From Azolla pinnata (Eukaryota; Streptophyta; Polypodiopsida; Salviniales; Salviniaceae): a DNA stretch of 64,000 nucleotides. Below are positions 35,901 through 50,900 of this stretch, piece after piece. The position numbers and the translations under genes are program-made. The stretch covers positions 22,581 to 86,580 of the forward strand of contig JBBBWG010012112.1 of the NCBI GenBank assembly GCA_037176905.1, read 5' to 3'. Each line of letters opens with the position of its first letter. Positions within the stretch are counted from its first letter, which is position 1. The notes under the pieces are model-generated. The model saw only the letters and a program-made list of their open reading frames with translations, was not told where the DNA came from and ran no database searches.

Positions 35901-38900
35901 AAACTAAATGGCACAAATTACATTAGGAGCATTTTATCTCTGAATCACAGTTTCTTGAATAAACTTATCAATCAAAGAGATGACATTCAAACTCAACAAC
36001 ATCAGGGAAAATAAAAAAGGTTTCTTTTCCCAACCGCATCTGATTAAAATACATGGCACTAATTATTGTAGGAGGATTTTATCTCTGGATGATAGTTTCC
36101 GAATTTGAACACTCCTTGCATCTACGTCATAAAAGATATAGATGAAAACAGCCATTTTGGCGGAGAGTATTGCCATTGTATCACCCTGTTCTGGTGTTGT
36201 CATGTTACCAGATTTATGGAAGGTGGACCATCTTTAATTGCAATAACTAATCATCCAACCATTATCATTATCTTCACCTTCAAAATTCCCTGTCCGTTCA
36301 TAAAGTGGAACATAATCCACAAAACTATACATGACATTTGTTGAGCCTTTATACAATGCTACGAAAAATTCTTGATAGAATCAGATGGATAATTCATATC
36401 ACATAAGTCACGGGATGATCTAAAACTACTCAAAGAAAGCAAAAATGCATCATATCTGGCTCAGTGTGCTATGGAGTATATTTCATTAGGTTTTTCACAA
36501 CCTGATTGTCCGCGCACATTATTCCACTAGATAGTCACCTAGATTATATGATCGCAGAAGAAAACTCAGTGTGAAAACAAATCAGAAGAAATTGTAGGCG
36601 TGATAGAAAACATGAAATTAACAACCGATCGTTAGGATTTACTGAAAGTGTAGAAGATAGATAAATGTCTTTTGAGAGGCCAAAATTTCTAAAAATAGAA
36701 TACAAGTAAAAAAGAGTGCACTTAAAAAATAAAGGAGAACATCAGAAAGATAGAAGAAGCAAACCTTTGTTTCTGACCAAGAACTTCAACCTGTTTCTTC
36801 TCAAGCAATGAAGTGTATGCAGATATGAGCTCAAGGAAACTTGTTGGCGTAACATAGCAATAGCGACGCACAGTATTGAAGTATTGCAATGCAAGATCCT
36901 ATGCATAATAATTTTATACATCAGAAAAGTTACATAAACATAGAAACAGTTATCAACGCACAAATATCAAATTCTTCATAAAGTTTCCCATTTTCTTAAA
37001 AGAAGAGCATACATCAGTAAATGCTATGAATGCTTTGAGGGAGACTATTCAAATCTTAACAGAAAAAACATCTGAAAGGATACACAAGTCTTTATGGAAA
37101 TACTGTTAGCAAAATTGATGAGGGATCCACGCAGGAAAAAATGTAGACAAAAATGTTTAATTCTCTATGACATTCTGTGTAAAAAATTCCAAATTATATT
37201 CTTCAGAAAACCACCAAAAAACGCCTAACAAATTTATTTATTACATTTTAACGCCTATTAAAATTAGAAATGTTCCCACTATTTGATTTTATTCCTTCCC
37301 TTACTACTGCTAGTTCTAATCACTTCTCGTTAATCAATTCTATCCTTGTCTTACTAATCGCTTCCATCCATCTCTTCTCATGCTCATTGATTCTTAATCT
37401 TCCTACTGCTATTTACTAGTCGATTTCTGTAATGTATTCAATTAGTAGAAGTTATATATATCTAGTTAATTTAGTGTTAATCAACTAATTTGGCGTTAAT
37501 TTTTAGTGAAAGATAAAACTAGTCATTAGTCTGTAATTTTTAATTTAAGTGGGCGTTAATATGCAATTAATAAAATTGTTAGGCATTTTTTGTCAATTTT
37601 CCCTATTTTCTTTTCAATACAGATAATGGGATAATCTTCTAAGCTTGTTTTACACCATTAACTAAGGCGAGAAATACTCTGCAAATTTAACTTCCAGATT
37701 CAATAGGACATAGAAACCAACATGTCTCAACTGTTACAGGTAGGCTCACTGAAATGTTTGCTATATCATTCTCATTGATCATTTCATGTAAATAGTGGTA
37801 AGAGGAGCATATGACCATGATGTTTGTAAGTGGAGCATATGATCATGATTTCGGCATATACTAAATCATCACTGGTATTGCATATTCACATGACATGGTT
37901 TGATCACTACACTAGCACAGAATGCAGTGTTTTAGGGTGAATAGTAAAAATTGATATGGGTTCCCCATTTGGAACCAAGCCGCTGCAGGAATGTTTTCCT
38001 TTTTATTCAATACAAATTCACCAGATCCGGTGAATGAGATACACAGCATTAGTCACATTTAGAGGATTCCAAGTATGAAACACAATTTCAGCAATTTAAT
38101 TATTTTGTGCACTGAAGTCTTGCAAAGATAAAGGAGGAAACAGTTTAGTGGAAGGTATTGCAATTGTATGCCCCTACTTTGATGTATATAAAGAGGCCAT
38201 GTTGTCAATTTTCCTTTTCTTTTAGGGGCGTATCACAAATATATAAAAAAAAGTTAGATTCGGTGAATTGATCAAATTCCTGACATTCCCAACAATAGAC
38301 TATTAACCAAGATATATTTTCAAGGTTCAAACCTGAATAGAGATATGAAAATAGACTGATATATCCACAATATCGGGTATCAGCTTCTGGTCTACATTGA
38401 CATCCGCCAAAAAACGAGTTGCGACTGATTTTAATGCCTAGAAAAAAAAATGGTTAAAGCATGAGAACAGGTAAAAATAGAAAACAGAAAAAGACAAGCA
38501 TGGATATTTGGTCAACACCTCAACAGGCCAACTACTAAACCAATCAATAGTGCAGCAATTGACCAAGGATGGGAACTTCCGAAGACGGTCCCGAAATGCA
38601 TCTCCAACTGGACTAAGTGCCTGCATGTAGTGAATTAGACGTTCAATGCCAAAGCATTATGAGATTTTGGTTCTGTATATGTACTGGAGTAAGTTGAAAT
38701 ACCAGTGCAATTCTAAGATTTTTACGGCATTCATCCACAAAGTAGCCATACAAATCAGCATGGGATCCATCTCTTTTGACTTTTTTGGCCCTTGGGCGAA
38801 CAGCTTCACAGATAGCTACTGTATCAGGTGAATCAAACAGGTTTGGAACCTAGATTCAAAACAATATGACACGACGTCAATGCTAGGTGTGAAAGAATTT

Positions 38901-41900
38901 TGAGGAACTAGAAAAGATGACAATGGTACAAATCATCACAACAGAGACTGGAAATATGCATAGTAAGTTCCATCATTAATATTAGATGAGACAGACCGTA
39001 GATGCATTATATATCTCATTTCTACCTCTCCTGTGTTAAGAAGAGAGTTGATATCTTCAATGAAACCTTCAAGCTTAATTTGTGTGTCTGCAAACAGAAA
39101 CATAGTCTGTTTATCCAGCTCGCCAGCCTTTCGTAACATTTTCCCAAGATCTTCTCTCCATTCTGACATACCATAGTTTTTTGCTATTTCTATCTGTTAT
39201 TGCCAATTAAGGACATTTGAATGCATGCATCTCAGCAAATCAAATCATTACAACTTAAATTAATCATTACTCACTTGAAAAACTTCAAAACCTTGGATGA
39301 AGGCTGCAAGCCTAGCCAGACTCTGCCTTCCACTGCCACCAACACCAACTAGCAACGTATTTCCACCTGGCTGTTTGATTACTCTACAAATTCGTGATAT
39401 ATGATGGACAGCAAATTGAAAAAGAACGAGGTTCATTTGCTTGCTTGTAACTGCATTATAATCTTCCAAATAGGTTTGAATAATTTTCATCAACCCCTCC
39501 TCATCTGTAATTTCATCATACTGAAAAGAACAGAATACAGATTCAAAACTGTTTCCAGATCTTTTTTTTTTTAACAAGATACAACTTTGTATTAATAACC
39601 AGAAAAGATACAGAAAAATTTACAATCACAGTCCTCAGACTAACAGCTCCTAGACTTATCGTATCTTAATTCCTTAGTGCACATCACTAAATGGTTTATG
39701 TAACTGGTGGTGGAAATAATAAAGTTAGGACTTTATACTGCCAACATAAATTCCCCTTGCATTTCCCCTATCAAATATATAGTAAGTAGTAATGCTGGTG
39801 GCTTTGTACAAGGTCATTGGACCATTCACTATTCCCCAAATTGCTCCTCCACATCCACATGAGCAAGCAATCTTAAAATTCTTTTCCAAACTTGTTGGGC
39901 GACTACACAATCCCATTGAGCATGTCATTGATCTTCAATTTCTAACCTGCATCTCTTATACTTCTCCACATCCTGCCTCTTAACCCATTTTTTCACAGAT
40001 AATGCACCATGTACCAAAAACCATCCAAATGCTGTAATTTTACATGACAATTTGGACTCCCATAACCTCCTCCCAAAAATATCTAAAAATCGTTGATTAA
40101 TATCATAATGTTGCCACTGTCTATTTTGATACCCATTACCTGCTGTACTTGCTGACAATATAGGCCTTCCAAGCTTCACTGTATATTGCAAAAATGGTAT
40201 AGCCTTTGATGGCTGATACGGATCAATACAATAATATTCTGCAGGATCCCATTGTAATTTTGATAAAGGCTTCTGACCTCCATATACCCATATCTTCCAA
40301 TTGTCATCTATTTTCTTAGGATTAGGATCCACAAACTAAGCCCCCTCTCCATATGCCACCACTCTAATACGCAGAAATTCTGCTTGTTGAAACAATCATA
40401 TCTTCTTGTATATTAGGTACATCAAAGGATAAATAACCACGAAGGATAAATAGGTTATACTGTCAGTATAACCACAAACTCCTATTAGTATCCCCAATCT
40501 AGTCAAAGCAACCATCCATTGCGCCTCTCCTTGTCTTTGAACAATTGGTAAATTGGCCCAATTCGACTGCTGAATTTGTGGCTATCCGTCAAGAATCGCA
40601 CCCAAGAACTATACATCCAATTGGTACTATAACCAAAGAATCGCACCCAAGAACTATACATCCAGCGTGTAAGAGACTAAAATACAAGTGTCAACCCAGT
40701 TTGTCACCACAAGCTATGATCATATAGACAAAGCAAAAGACATGAACTAAACATGGCAGAAGTGGCATCATGAAACACCATGGCACCCAGTTTCTCCCAA
40801 GCCATTCAGCCATATACTTCTTTTCAAAGGAACATAGGAAAAGTTTACAACATTACAAAAACATAGTTAATGCAACAATAAATCAATGCAACTATAACAA
40901 AGCAAGTCACTGATGTTCTTTATTATTTTATGCAAGACATTACCTGTGCAGGGTCTGCTCCAGGAATCATAAAGTCTCCAGCAACAAGATACTTCAAAAT
41001 GCCAGGACTTGTATCCCCTTTTTTTATCTCAGAATGTGAAAACCCTGCAAAAACTTTACCAAATCTTTCTTTGAAATGTTTCTCAAGCATCTCGGCAATG
41101 ACGTCACATAACCATGCTCGATCTTTGTCATTTATTAATCGATCATAAAAGACTCTGAGGCATTCATGCACCCATAAACGAATTAATTTATACTGATTAT
41201 CTATTTCTGCTGGTGCAAACTGCAATCCTAGGAAGACCTGGGAACAATAAAGGTTAAAATAGAAAATTTCAATTAAATTCCACTGATAACCTGGTTTAAA
41301 ACATTATTTTCAAGTTAATAAGTTAAGCCAGTTTCGTAGTGGGACTAACGTAGAAATTGCTTTTCTATGAGCATATATTGTGTACTATCACAATCAGCAC
41401 AATTAAACATGACAAACGTTTTGGGATAGAACGTTATCAAATAACCATCAAGCATGCATGACTTACCCAGAGCTATTTCATTATCAAACAACCATCACAA
41501 ATTACTTATCTAGAGCCAAAACGAAACAATTATCAAACAATCTCATTAATTATGAGATAGTTGTACCACACTCAGGAAGTAAAAACAAATTATTTATTTC
41601 TAAATTGTGTTAATTTTTTACTCTCAACAATAACAATACGTAAGTGAACGAATTCAGAGAGGTTTTAATTCTTTATTGGACCTGCAATAAGGTGTGAGGC
41701 ATCACTGCCTCCATGAGATAATCTAGGATTCTAGGCAGTGAGAAGAGGCCCTAATAGTTATGATGACAATTGATAGATGTTGATGCAACAATATCTAAAT
41801 CAGAAATTGAGTTCCACTGTGTATCCAGTTTCAATGTAGCTTCTAAAGGGAATTGAAAGAAACTGATGTCCATAACATGGATCTGTCCAACATACGAAGA

Positions 41901-44900
41901 TGGCCCGCCAAGGCCACTTTTTTATCATCCCACAGGATGTATCTATCATAAGGCACCGTTGCAATATACAATTGCCTTGAACAGTCTGCAATTGAAGATT
42001 GAGACGCCCAAATATGTTTGAATACCTTAGACCAGCCTACGCTAGAAACCCTTCCGAAAAAAAAACATTTGATCTGTCTAAGCTCATGAGAAGTGCCTGG
42101 TCTATTAAGCAGTCATTAAATTAGGCATTTTTATTTTGGTTTCTTTTTCTTAGATATAGTCAACATTATAAGAAGGAATCTCCCTCAGTAGCCTCATCGT
42201 TCACTCAAAGATAACTCAACAATGTAGGATTATTTCTTGCTCAGTTTTACAGGCGCTTCTGGCCTCACGAAAATGTAGATGTATCATTCTTTCTTTTTTT
42301 CTGTGTTTCTCTGTTGAAAATATGCATATACCTTGCCAAGATCTCTGAGATTAAATGTATAGTGTGACTTTTCTGGAGTAGGCAAGAGTTCCCGCTGAAC
42401 TATCTGGTATATTTCAAGGGTAGCAGCAACCATAGGAATCCGTAGTTTCAAAACACTTTGTGGGTAGCGTGCTCTCTTCATCCAGAAGTCCACAAGGGTT
42501 GAGAAAATCCTACAAAGGGAATTGGGAAATTGAAGAAACTATCTACATCAATGAAACCACTTTAGTACATATGAAAATTACATACCTAGACAAAGTTGTG
42601 TCAGAAAATGGTGTGATACAAACAACATTAAAGTGGCGGAGATATCGATTTGTGACTGGATTTTTCCCACCACCTGGTGGGGCCATAGCTGCCAGAAATT
42701 GAATATCTTCAATTCGTCGAAAGTGAAGGTTACTTCTATCATACCTATATATTACAATTCAAGTAACACAGTAAAGATTTGTGTCATCATGATGAAAGTT
42801 ATAATATTCTAGTTATGCGGCAGCTGATAAAATACCAGCCATGGTGATCCATCCATTGTCTTAACAATTCAATAGGAGGTTGTGCTCCATATTTCTCTAA
42901 GGCTGGCATATTCAGATCATCAACAAATATAACACATTTTTTCCCTTTCTGTGGTCCAAATACACCTTGCTTTCTTTTGACAAGTTTCCCATCAATTATA
43001 TCCTGAGTTTGGTTGGCACTTGTTTGAGCTGAGAAGTTGAAGAATACTGACTGATACCTGTAAAGATATGAAATAATTCAGCACAATCTCTCTGAAGGAA
43101 TCAGAAAACGTGTAGGAGTAAGGTATTTACTTGGATGGATCAAGCTTTACAAGATACTGTTTGACACAAACACTTTTACCAGTCCCTGTTGCCCCAACAA
43201 GCAGAAGTGGTTCTTCGCAGATTACCAGAGCATCTATCAGATATGTATATCTGGTGCTGTCAGGAGTTGGTACAAGAATCTTATAAAACTCAGCATCACT
43301 AGGTAGTGCAACATCATCAATCAAATCCATCCATGTTCCCCACTTTCCACGATCCTTTTTGAACACAAAATCATAAACCAGTTTTCCGTCTGGAAATGGA
43401 GAAGCCACTTTACGAGCAGGAGCAGTGATGTATGCTCTATACTCTTCCGGAGGTTGATTTGCCTGAATCATTGAATAAACATAGTACAAACAAATGAAAT
43501 ATGCCCGCCATATCAATGACCTCTCCTATGTCAATATGCATAGTTAATGTAAACCATTGCTGTAACTCACAATAAGCTTTCGCAGAAGAAGATCAAACTT
43601 GCTTCTGTCAGAGTTCTCTATACAAGCCCCAACAGACCAAACTAGAGCAAAAAGAAATATGCAGTCAATCCATGAAACTTTTGCATTTGAATCCATCCTC
43701 TCGGACGAAACTTCTGCACAATCAAAATAATCAGATTATTATGATAGCAGCCAACACAAAATATCCGTCAACGTTTAATCAGTTTGATTATATAAAAAAC
43801 ATATTTACCAACTAAATAAGATGTAATATAATAAAAAAGAAACAGGTTAAATTGTAGCCATACTATCGGTTAGCTCTGGGGTTAGTAGGCAAAGTATGAT
43901 CCGCAACATGCTTTGCACTAGATTTTGCTCCTAAGAACAAATAAGAGTCAATGTGAGCTGTCATAACAAATACTTATTGTGGTATACATACCTTGAGTTT
44001 AACTATAACTAAGAAATCATATATTTTTACAAGACCATACCTGCATGGGCATCATAAGCTTGCAGTGTTTACGAACGCAATGCAAACATGGTGGCAATAA
44101 CCAATCACATAGATTCACAATCTGATCACAATATTTTCCTGCTAATGGTTCTGGGAGGGTCACGCTCCAAGATTCCAAAATAGGCCTCCAGCCAATAGCC
44201 AGAGGCTCAACATAAACCATTCCACAACGTGATACAGTTGCAGGTGATGCAACTGCTAGGTCTTGGACCTCAAATATTAGGTTCATCGTTGTAGACATTT
44301 GAATAATTTCCCCACTCATCAAGCAAAGCTTTTTATTGTCATCTAAAACCTAATCAAACCAGAGAAATATTTAGCATCAAACCTTTTGTATGTTATTAAT
44401 CTGACGAATTGTCATGCACAACAAAGCATAGGTGCAAGAAATCCCTTCTTACATTTCGTAACCATTCATAGTATTTATTACCGTGTTCATGTTCTCAATC
44501 CAGATTGCATCTACAGGACCATCAAATATAAGCCACTTTCGGTCAGGACTTGGATCAGATGCCTGGCTCCTGAACAATCTAGCAAGCACACCGTCTGTCC
44601 ACTCATGAGACACAGCATCAAACTGACCATATAGCTGGCCCATTGTTATTGATTTGGGATTCAAAACATCAAACCTGCAGATGCAGGCCAATATAGCATG
44701 AAAAACTTCATCACAAGCTCAGAAAAACAATAACAGTGATTAAATACCTTGTTTTTGTCTCTAGGTGCTTGGCAGAAAGGTCAGTCAAAACCCCTGCAAG
44801 AACTTTATACATACTTGTTTTTGCTCCGAAAGAAAATCCTACTAGCATGAGTCCATGCCGTACAACTATCATTTCATAAAGTTCAAGCACTTTTGTGATA

Positions 44901-47900
44901 AATGTGTCAACAGCGATCAATCCTAATTTCTCACAATTTGATTTGATGGCAGTTATGAAGGCTTCATAATCAGGTTTTGGCAGAACCTGCAAATAAACAA
45001 GTTAGTATTTAAGAATCAGCTAACCACTTTAGCTTTATCAAGATTTGATAAGACGGTTACAATATGTACAAAAGTCCATCAAAAGCATGTAGATTTTCTG
45101 TGGTTCCTCTAGATAATGGAAATCAAAGGAATGGCATAGTTTCTTTTGGTCATATAGGTCATGTTAATATAACTTGCTTTCTTTCATTCTTGAAATAAGT
45201 CTAGAGTCTAGGGAAGACTAAAGAAACGGTGATTTCATGCATGCTGTCACCAAAGTGATGCAGCATTTTCAGATGTAATCTCACTTTTAGTCTCATAGAC
45301 CCGTTTTTTCCTCCTAAGAGACAGAAGTATATCACCTCTTAAAACAGAATCTCTATGTTGTATTCTCTTGTTCAATAGAAAATTTTTAATAATATAACTA
45401 TCAACGAAAGATCCAGATAGACGATAGCATATCACCTTGCAAACAGAGGTGATATCTTCTTACTGTTTACGTACTAGAAACTTGTTAACTGCCATGGCAG
45501 ATGGGCAAAAGAACATACCACACAAATCCGATGCACTTGGGATAGCGTATCCATTTATGAATACTCCCAGGGGAATTATGTTGGCAGTATAAAGTTACAA
45601 CTTTCTAATTTCCAACCACCGGTTACATGAACCATATAGTGATGTGCACAAAGGAATTAAGCTAAGATAAGTATAGGAGCAGTTAGTCTAAGGACTGTGC
45701 TTGTAAACGTTTTTGTATCTTTTCTATTTATGAATACAAACTTGTATCTTGTCTAAAACCAAAAAGAACATACCACACCCGGAAACAAATCTGACATGAT
45801 TCCTTCAAAAAGAGGTATGTCATGAGTGAGAAACTTTGGAAGATTAACATCTTTGATTGCTCTCAGTACTAAAACGGATTCATCTTCATCACCATATTTC
45901 CGCTTTAAATTACCAGCTGCTCTTAAAACAGCTATCACTGCTCTCATTCCATAATCATAATGATCCTACACAAGGTTTTAACCCATGGTCAAAAACATCA
46001 ATGGCCAAAAGGAAGGAAGGAAGAAATTTTTGAACATATTCTATTCAATTCATTCAAACCAATAAAGAGATAAACCTGTGATGATAGTTGTTCACTGCAA
46101 AGACGATAGGTTGCCACAAGTTTTCTGGCCATATCCCGTGCTTGGCCGTAACCATATGAGTAAAGGGTGATCTCTCTGGAAAACGATTTTATAAAAGTCA
46201 ATCAGAATACTTGAAGCTTCAATCAATAAGGAGACATGGCCTGATATCTTCTATAGCTAATAGAAGTAAATATGTAACATGAAAAGCAAGATGGATATGT
46301 TAACAGACATTGAAGCGCTAGAATTACTTATAGAACAAAAAAGAGAGATTACATCTTACAACACTCTCTCTCTTTTTTAAGGAATAAAACAAGAGTATGT
46401 TTGACTAGAAAATAAATAAACTAACAGAAGTCAACACATTTCTCTGTTAGGTTATTGTATAAAATTGAACAGCTCAAGAAAAAGCTCTTCAAAGGTTTTG
46501 AACATCCAACCAAAAGTCGCATGCAATAAACAACTGGTCATCCTTTTCAAGTGCATTGAGTCTTTTACAAAAAACTCCTTGTACATCTTAGCTGACATCA
46601 AGATTATTTTAGTTTGTAAGGCTATCCAAGTATGTCAAAGAAATGAAAATTTCCAGACTATAAGGTTTTGATCAATGTAGGAATGGATATATGGAAAGCT
46701 TTAAGTGCTCCTCATTGCTGTATAGAGCTTTTTGTGCCTAATATGGTACTAGCATAGAAGTTCTTTCTCTAGACAATCAACTTCAGAGCCCACATTCTTA
46801 TTGACCATCCAGGTAACAGTTATATAGACTGGCTAGGTACATCAGATGAAAATTAATGCTAATACACGGGAAAAAAAACACTGAGATGTATCTCACTGAG
46901 ACTCCTAATTTCATGAGAAATAAGCATGCGAGGACACCAGTATGGACAATTGATATTCCAAGAGCAATAATATATGGAAGTTATCAAAATGAGCTTTCAT
47001 TACAGGAAAAAACTAATCCATTCTTATAGAATTAGCATACCCAATCATAGCATAGTTTGGAACCATCATAGCAACTGGCCTGAACAGTGCTTTTAAATTA
47101 TCAGGAAGTTCTGATCTTCCAGCATATCCTGGATTCATTGTAATGAAAACGGAGCATGTAGGTACTATTCTCAGCTCAGTTCCTTCAAAGAGAAATGTTT
47201 TCACTCCTGCCATGACTGCTCTTTGTATTGTTAATATCTGTTGTGCTATAACTGAAAGCACTTCCAAGTCAATGCGATTAAATTCATCAAAGCAAGCCCA
47301 AGCTCCCGAGCTTGCTAGACCTTTGAAAAACTTTCCCATTGCAAGATAATCCAGTCCATCAGAGCAGTTAAATACAACACATTGCATTGCAATAGCCTGC
47401 AATGCAGAAAGATATGAAACAGTCCAGTATATCTTTTAAAACTACTACATTATGAATATTCATCAATTTACCTTTGCAAGATCTTTAGTCGTCTCTGTCT
47501 TCCCTGTTCCAGCTGGTCCTTCAGGAGCCCCTCCAAGATTCAGATGTAATGCGCCCATCAATGTCCGATAACAACGATCTGTCAACGGAGTGATCACCAG
47601 TCTATTGCTATTACCCAAATACTCATAGCCATACATTCGAGAAGCATTTACCATTCGAACAATAACCTACAAGACTGGCATAATTTAGCATGCACTAGTA
47701 CTTTTTCCATTCCAGACAACTGCATTCACGAACTCAGACACATCAAATACTTTTGCAAAGAATTGATCACACAATGTTGAGAAGCAAGCTATATTTACCG
47801 TATCAGTTTCTAAGTAATATCGTAACTGACTCAACCATTCAAAATCAGTTTCGCTTGATACCCCTTGATCTTTCAGCAGACTGACAACATCCCTGGCATG

Positions 47901-50900
47901 GACATCAATTACTACTAGTGCCCCAATGGTCAACCTCTCCATATTAGTCAGTTCACTTCGAACCTATACATTCAAAACAAGTTTAATTAGCTTTTTAACC
48001 CATGTCAGATTCGCTATATGCCTTCATCCCAAAACAAGGATAGCAAAGTTTAGTGTTTACAAGTTTCACAAGCGCTTGCAGTTGATCCGTGCACTTCTCT
48101 TCATAACGCGTTAGACCTGCATCTCCATTTCCAATGGCATCTGCAACTTCCTTTGTCCAATGTATTTGTGATCCACACAAGACTACCATCCCAGGCCACC
48201 TTAAGATCCATTTCTCACGTGGTACAGTTACATAGTTGGCAGATGCTTTTTGAACAAGAACCTGATAGAAGAATAAAATAGCTTCTAAATTCAAAATACA
48301 AACATTAATATAACTCACGTGTAAGGGAATTTTAATTACCTTAAGACTTTCCCTCATAACCTCTTCTATTTGTATCAGCCACTTCTCCACATTACCACAT
48401 GCACCCTTTGGATTGATTTTCTTTACAAATGGTACTCTCTCTTTCTCAACACTGAGCATAGCAGTAATGTCAAGATTTGGTTGGAACTCTAAAGTACTAA
48501 TTCCCTCAAAGCACTTTTTTAGAAATGGCTGAACTTTCAGGGGATCTTTTGTTTCTGATAATATTTCCAGTAGCTCATCATTCGATAAAAAAAAGAAACG
48601 AGGAAAAGCGAGACGTTTTGTCTCAAGGTAATGATTTAGTCCTTTTTGTACTACATCCAGAGTTTCATTGCTGGCTCTCAAGTCTTCAAGCAACTCTGGA
48701 ATATCTGCAGCCTGATGAGCTTTCAATATTAGGCTTGAATAATGAGGCTATGATAGAAAATTTGCCCACCTATGATGATATTATTAAAACATTTTCCATC
48801 TTCATTATTTTGTGATGGGCTGATCATAACTTTCTAAGTTTTTACCTCTATGATAGTTTTGACCTTCATTACAGATGGCACTATCCTCCGCCAAACCCTG
48901 TCAGAAGCATGGAATGCTTTCCCTTCCTTTGGCATTTGATTTATTATGTCTTCCGATCCAAATATAGGTTCTAAGTACATCCATGCTGCTTGCATCTTTA
49001 ACCACTCAGCCAAGATACCTTGCATCCTTGTTATCTATACCATTTAATTTTTAATAAATAAATATAGCATGTAAGACATTGCTTCATTACATAAAAAATT
49101 CACAGTAGCCATGCACTCATTTGGATATCAAAGTAACTGTGTTGATTAAGCTACAAAAGTAACTACAAAATCGTAGCAGAAAAATGTTTCAAACTGAGTA
49201 GGAATATTGTAATTTAATCATCAAAACTGAGTGCCTCACAGACAGGATTAACAGAACACCAATCGCACATAAAAATACATAGATGCTAATATTTATAAAT
49301 GAGTAGGCTGAAGAAATCAAACAAAGACACAATTTCTGATGGCACTTACTTTTTTTAGCCATTTTGAGATCCTTTCAGAGAAGAACTGAGCAAATGCAGA
49401 TGAGAACATGTTTTGTGTCTTTATAATTTGCTCCTCCAATAAGATTTGGGATTCCTCAATTGGTGCACCCTTTAATATGTACGTTCCAGTTTCTTTATAC
49501 AAAGATGCCTAAAGTATAAATCATGACATTAGCTCCATGAAGATAAAATAAAAACATGGAAACGTGTTAAACAAGGTCCCAATAAACTACAACATTATTG
49601 TATGTGAGATAAACAAACAGAACCTTTCAGCAGGAGATGCCCAAAAAGAAACAAAATATATTAAAGCATAGGTAGTATCAACTCAGAAAAAAGAGCAATT
49701 CATCAAGATACACCTTACAAGTACAGAAAACATGCTACATAATATAGATAGTATGATGAGGAAAAGGCTAATCAAAATGTCATGTATGACTGTAATGAGC
49801 AGATCAAAGATAACATATTACCGTCGAGGGGCGTCAAAACAAGGTCACAACCACTCCACTTCAATCAAAACCTTCATTATATGAGTGAAACTTGCATTTA
49901 CCAGGTAGCACGCAAGGATGAAAGGCATGGATACTCTCGAAAATTATGTCCACCTGTCAGGCTTTGCTACTCATTCAGTAAAATAGAGGCACCTCTAGAT
50001 CCACAAACAACCTCTTATTTTAGGTTTGCCTACAACAGAAAAGCAGAAATGCAAGGCCATTCTCTATTGATTGACAGAACCTCCCACGGAATGTCTTTGG
50101 TTTTCAATCATGACTGGCAAATCAGTTCCCGTACAGGTAAAAAATACCAGATTATTGTGATGGTTAACTTACCTACATGTTGTAAATAAGAGCAATTACT
50201 TCACTGTTACCCAGCTAACTAGATCTAGTCTAATATGTAGTGAAATACTTCACTTTCTTCTAGTTCAGCCCTTAGCCCACACCATTCAGAGATGTCCACA
50301 CCAGTACTCAATGAAATTATTGGGTCCCGAGTTATAGTCACATCGACAAAGTCATTGATAGTTGATATTGTGCCATTTCTGACATCCAGGCTCAAAATAC
50401 TCAATGAAATTATTGGGACCCGAGTTATAGTCACATCGACGAAGTCATTGATAGTTGATATTGTGCCATTTCTAACATCCACGCTCAAATTCTCATATAA
50501 CAATAAAACCGAATCACTTGACATGTATGATCTAAATTATAAAAGTTACGGCCTATGTTGAGGATATCTCCATGATCACATTACTCTAAAGCAAAATTGA
50601 ATATCTGGAAAAATAAAGAACAACACATAATACTTCCATATGGGAGTGTTTCAAAATTATTTTGGGATAGACGTATACCTCAAATACCAAATTAGCCCAG
50701 TCTGCCTGCATCTGATCCAAAGATTTTTCAAGAGAATATTCTTTACTCGCTAGTTCACTTATTTCCTCTAGCTTCAAAAGATGTTCATCAACCTACAAAT
50801 GACCTGTCTTTTAGCATGCAGCATACTGATCACAAATTTCTGAAGTTGACATATTGATTACCTACATCCTAAATGGTTATTTCCCTTATAGAAGCTAACA

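Noticed and set aside
39725-39928. Separate Cys-rich small protein
   Set aside because: It is an alternative frame of the LINE fragment downstream of the zf-RVT-like part.
50225-50524. Possible extra dynein exon containing the 93-bp repeat
   Set aside because: Family alignment joins WANLVFE directly to [10 protein letters not shown] with matching phase; adding this segment breaks the conserved linker.
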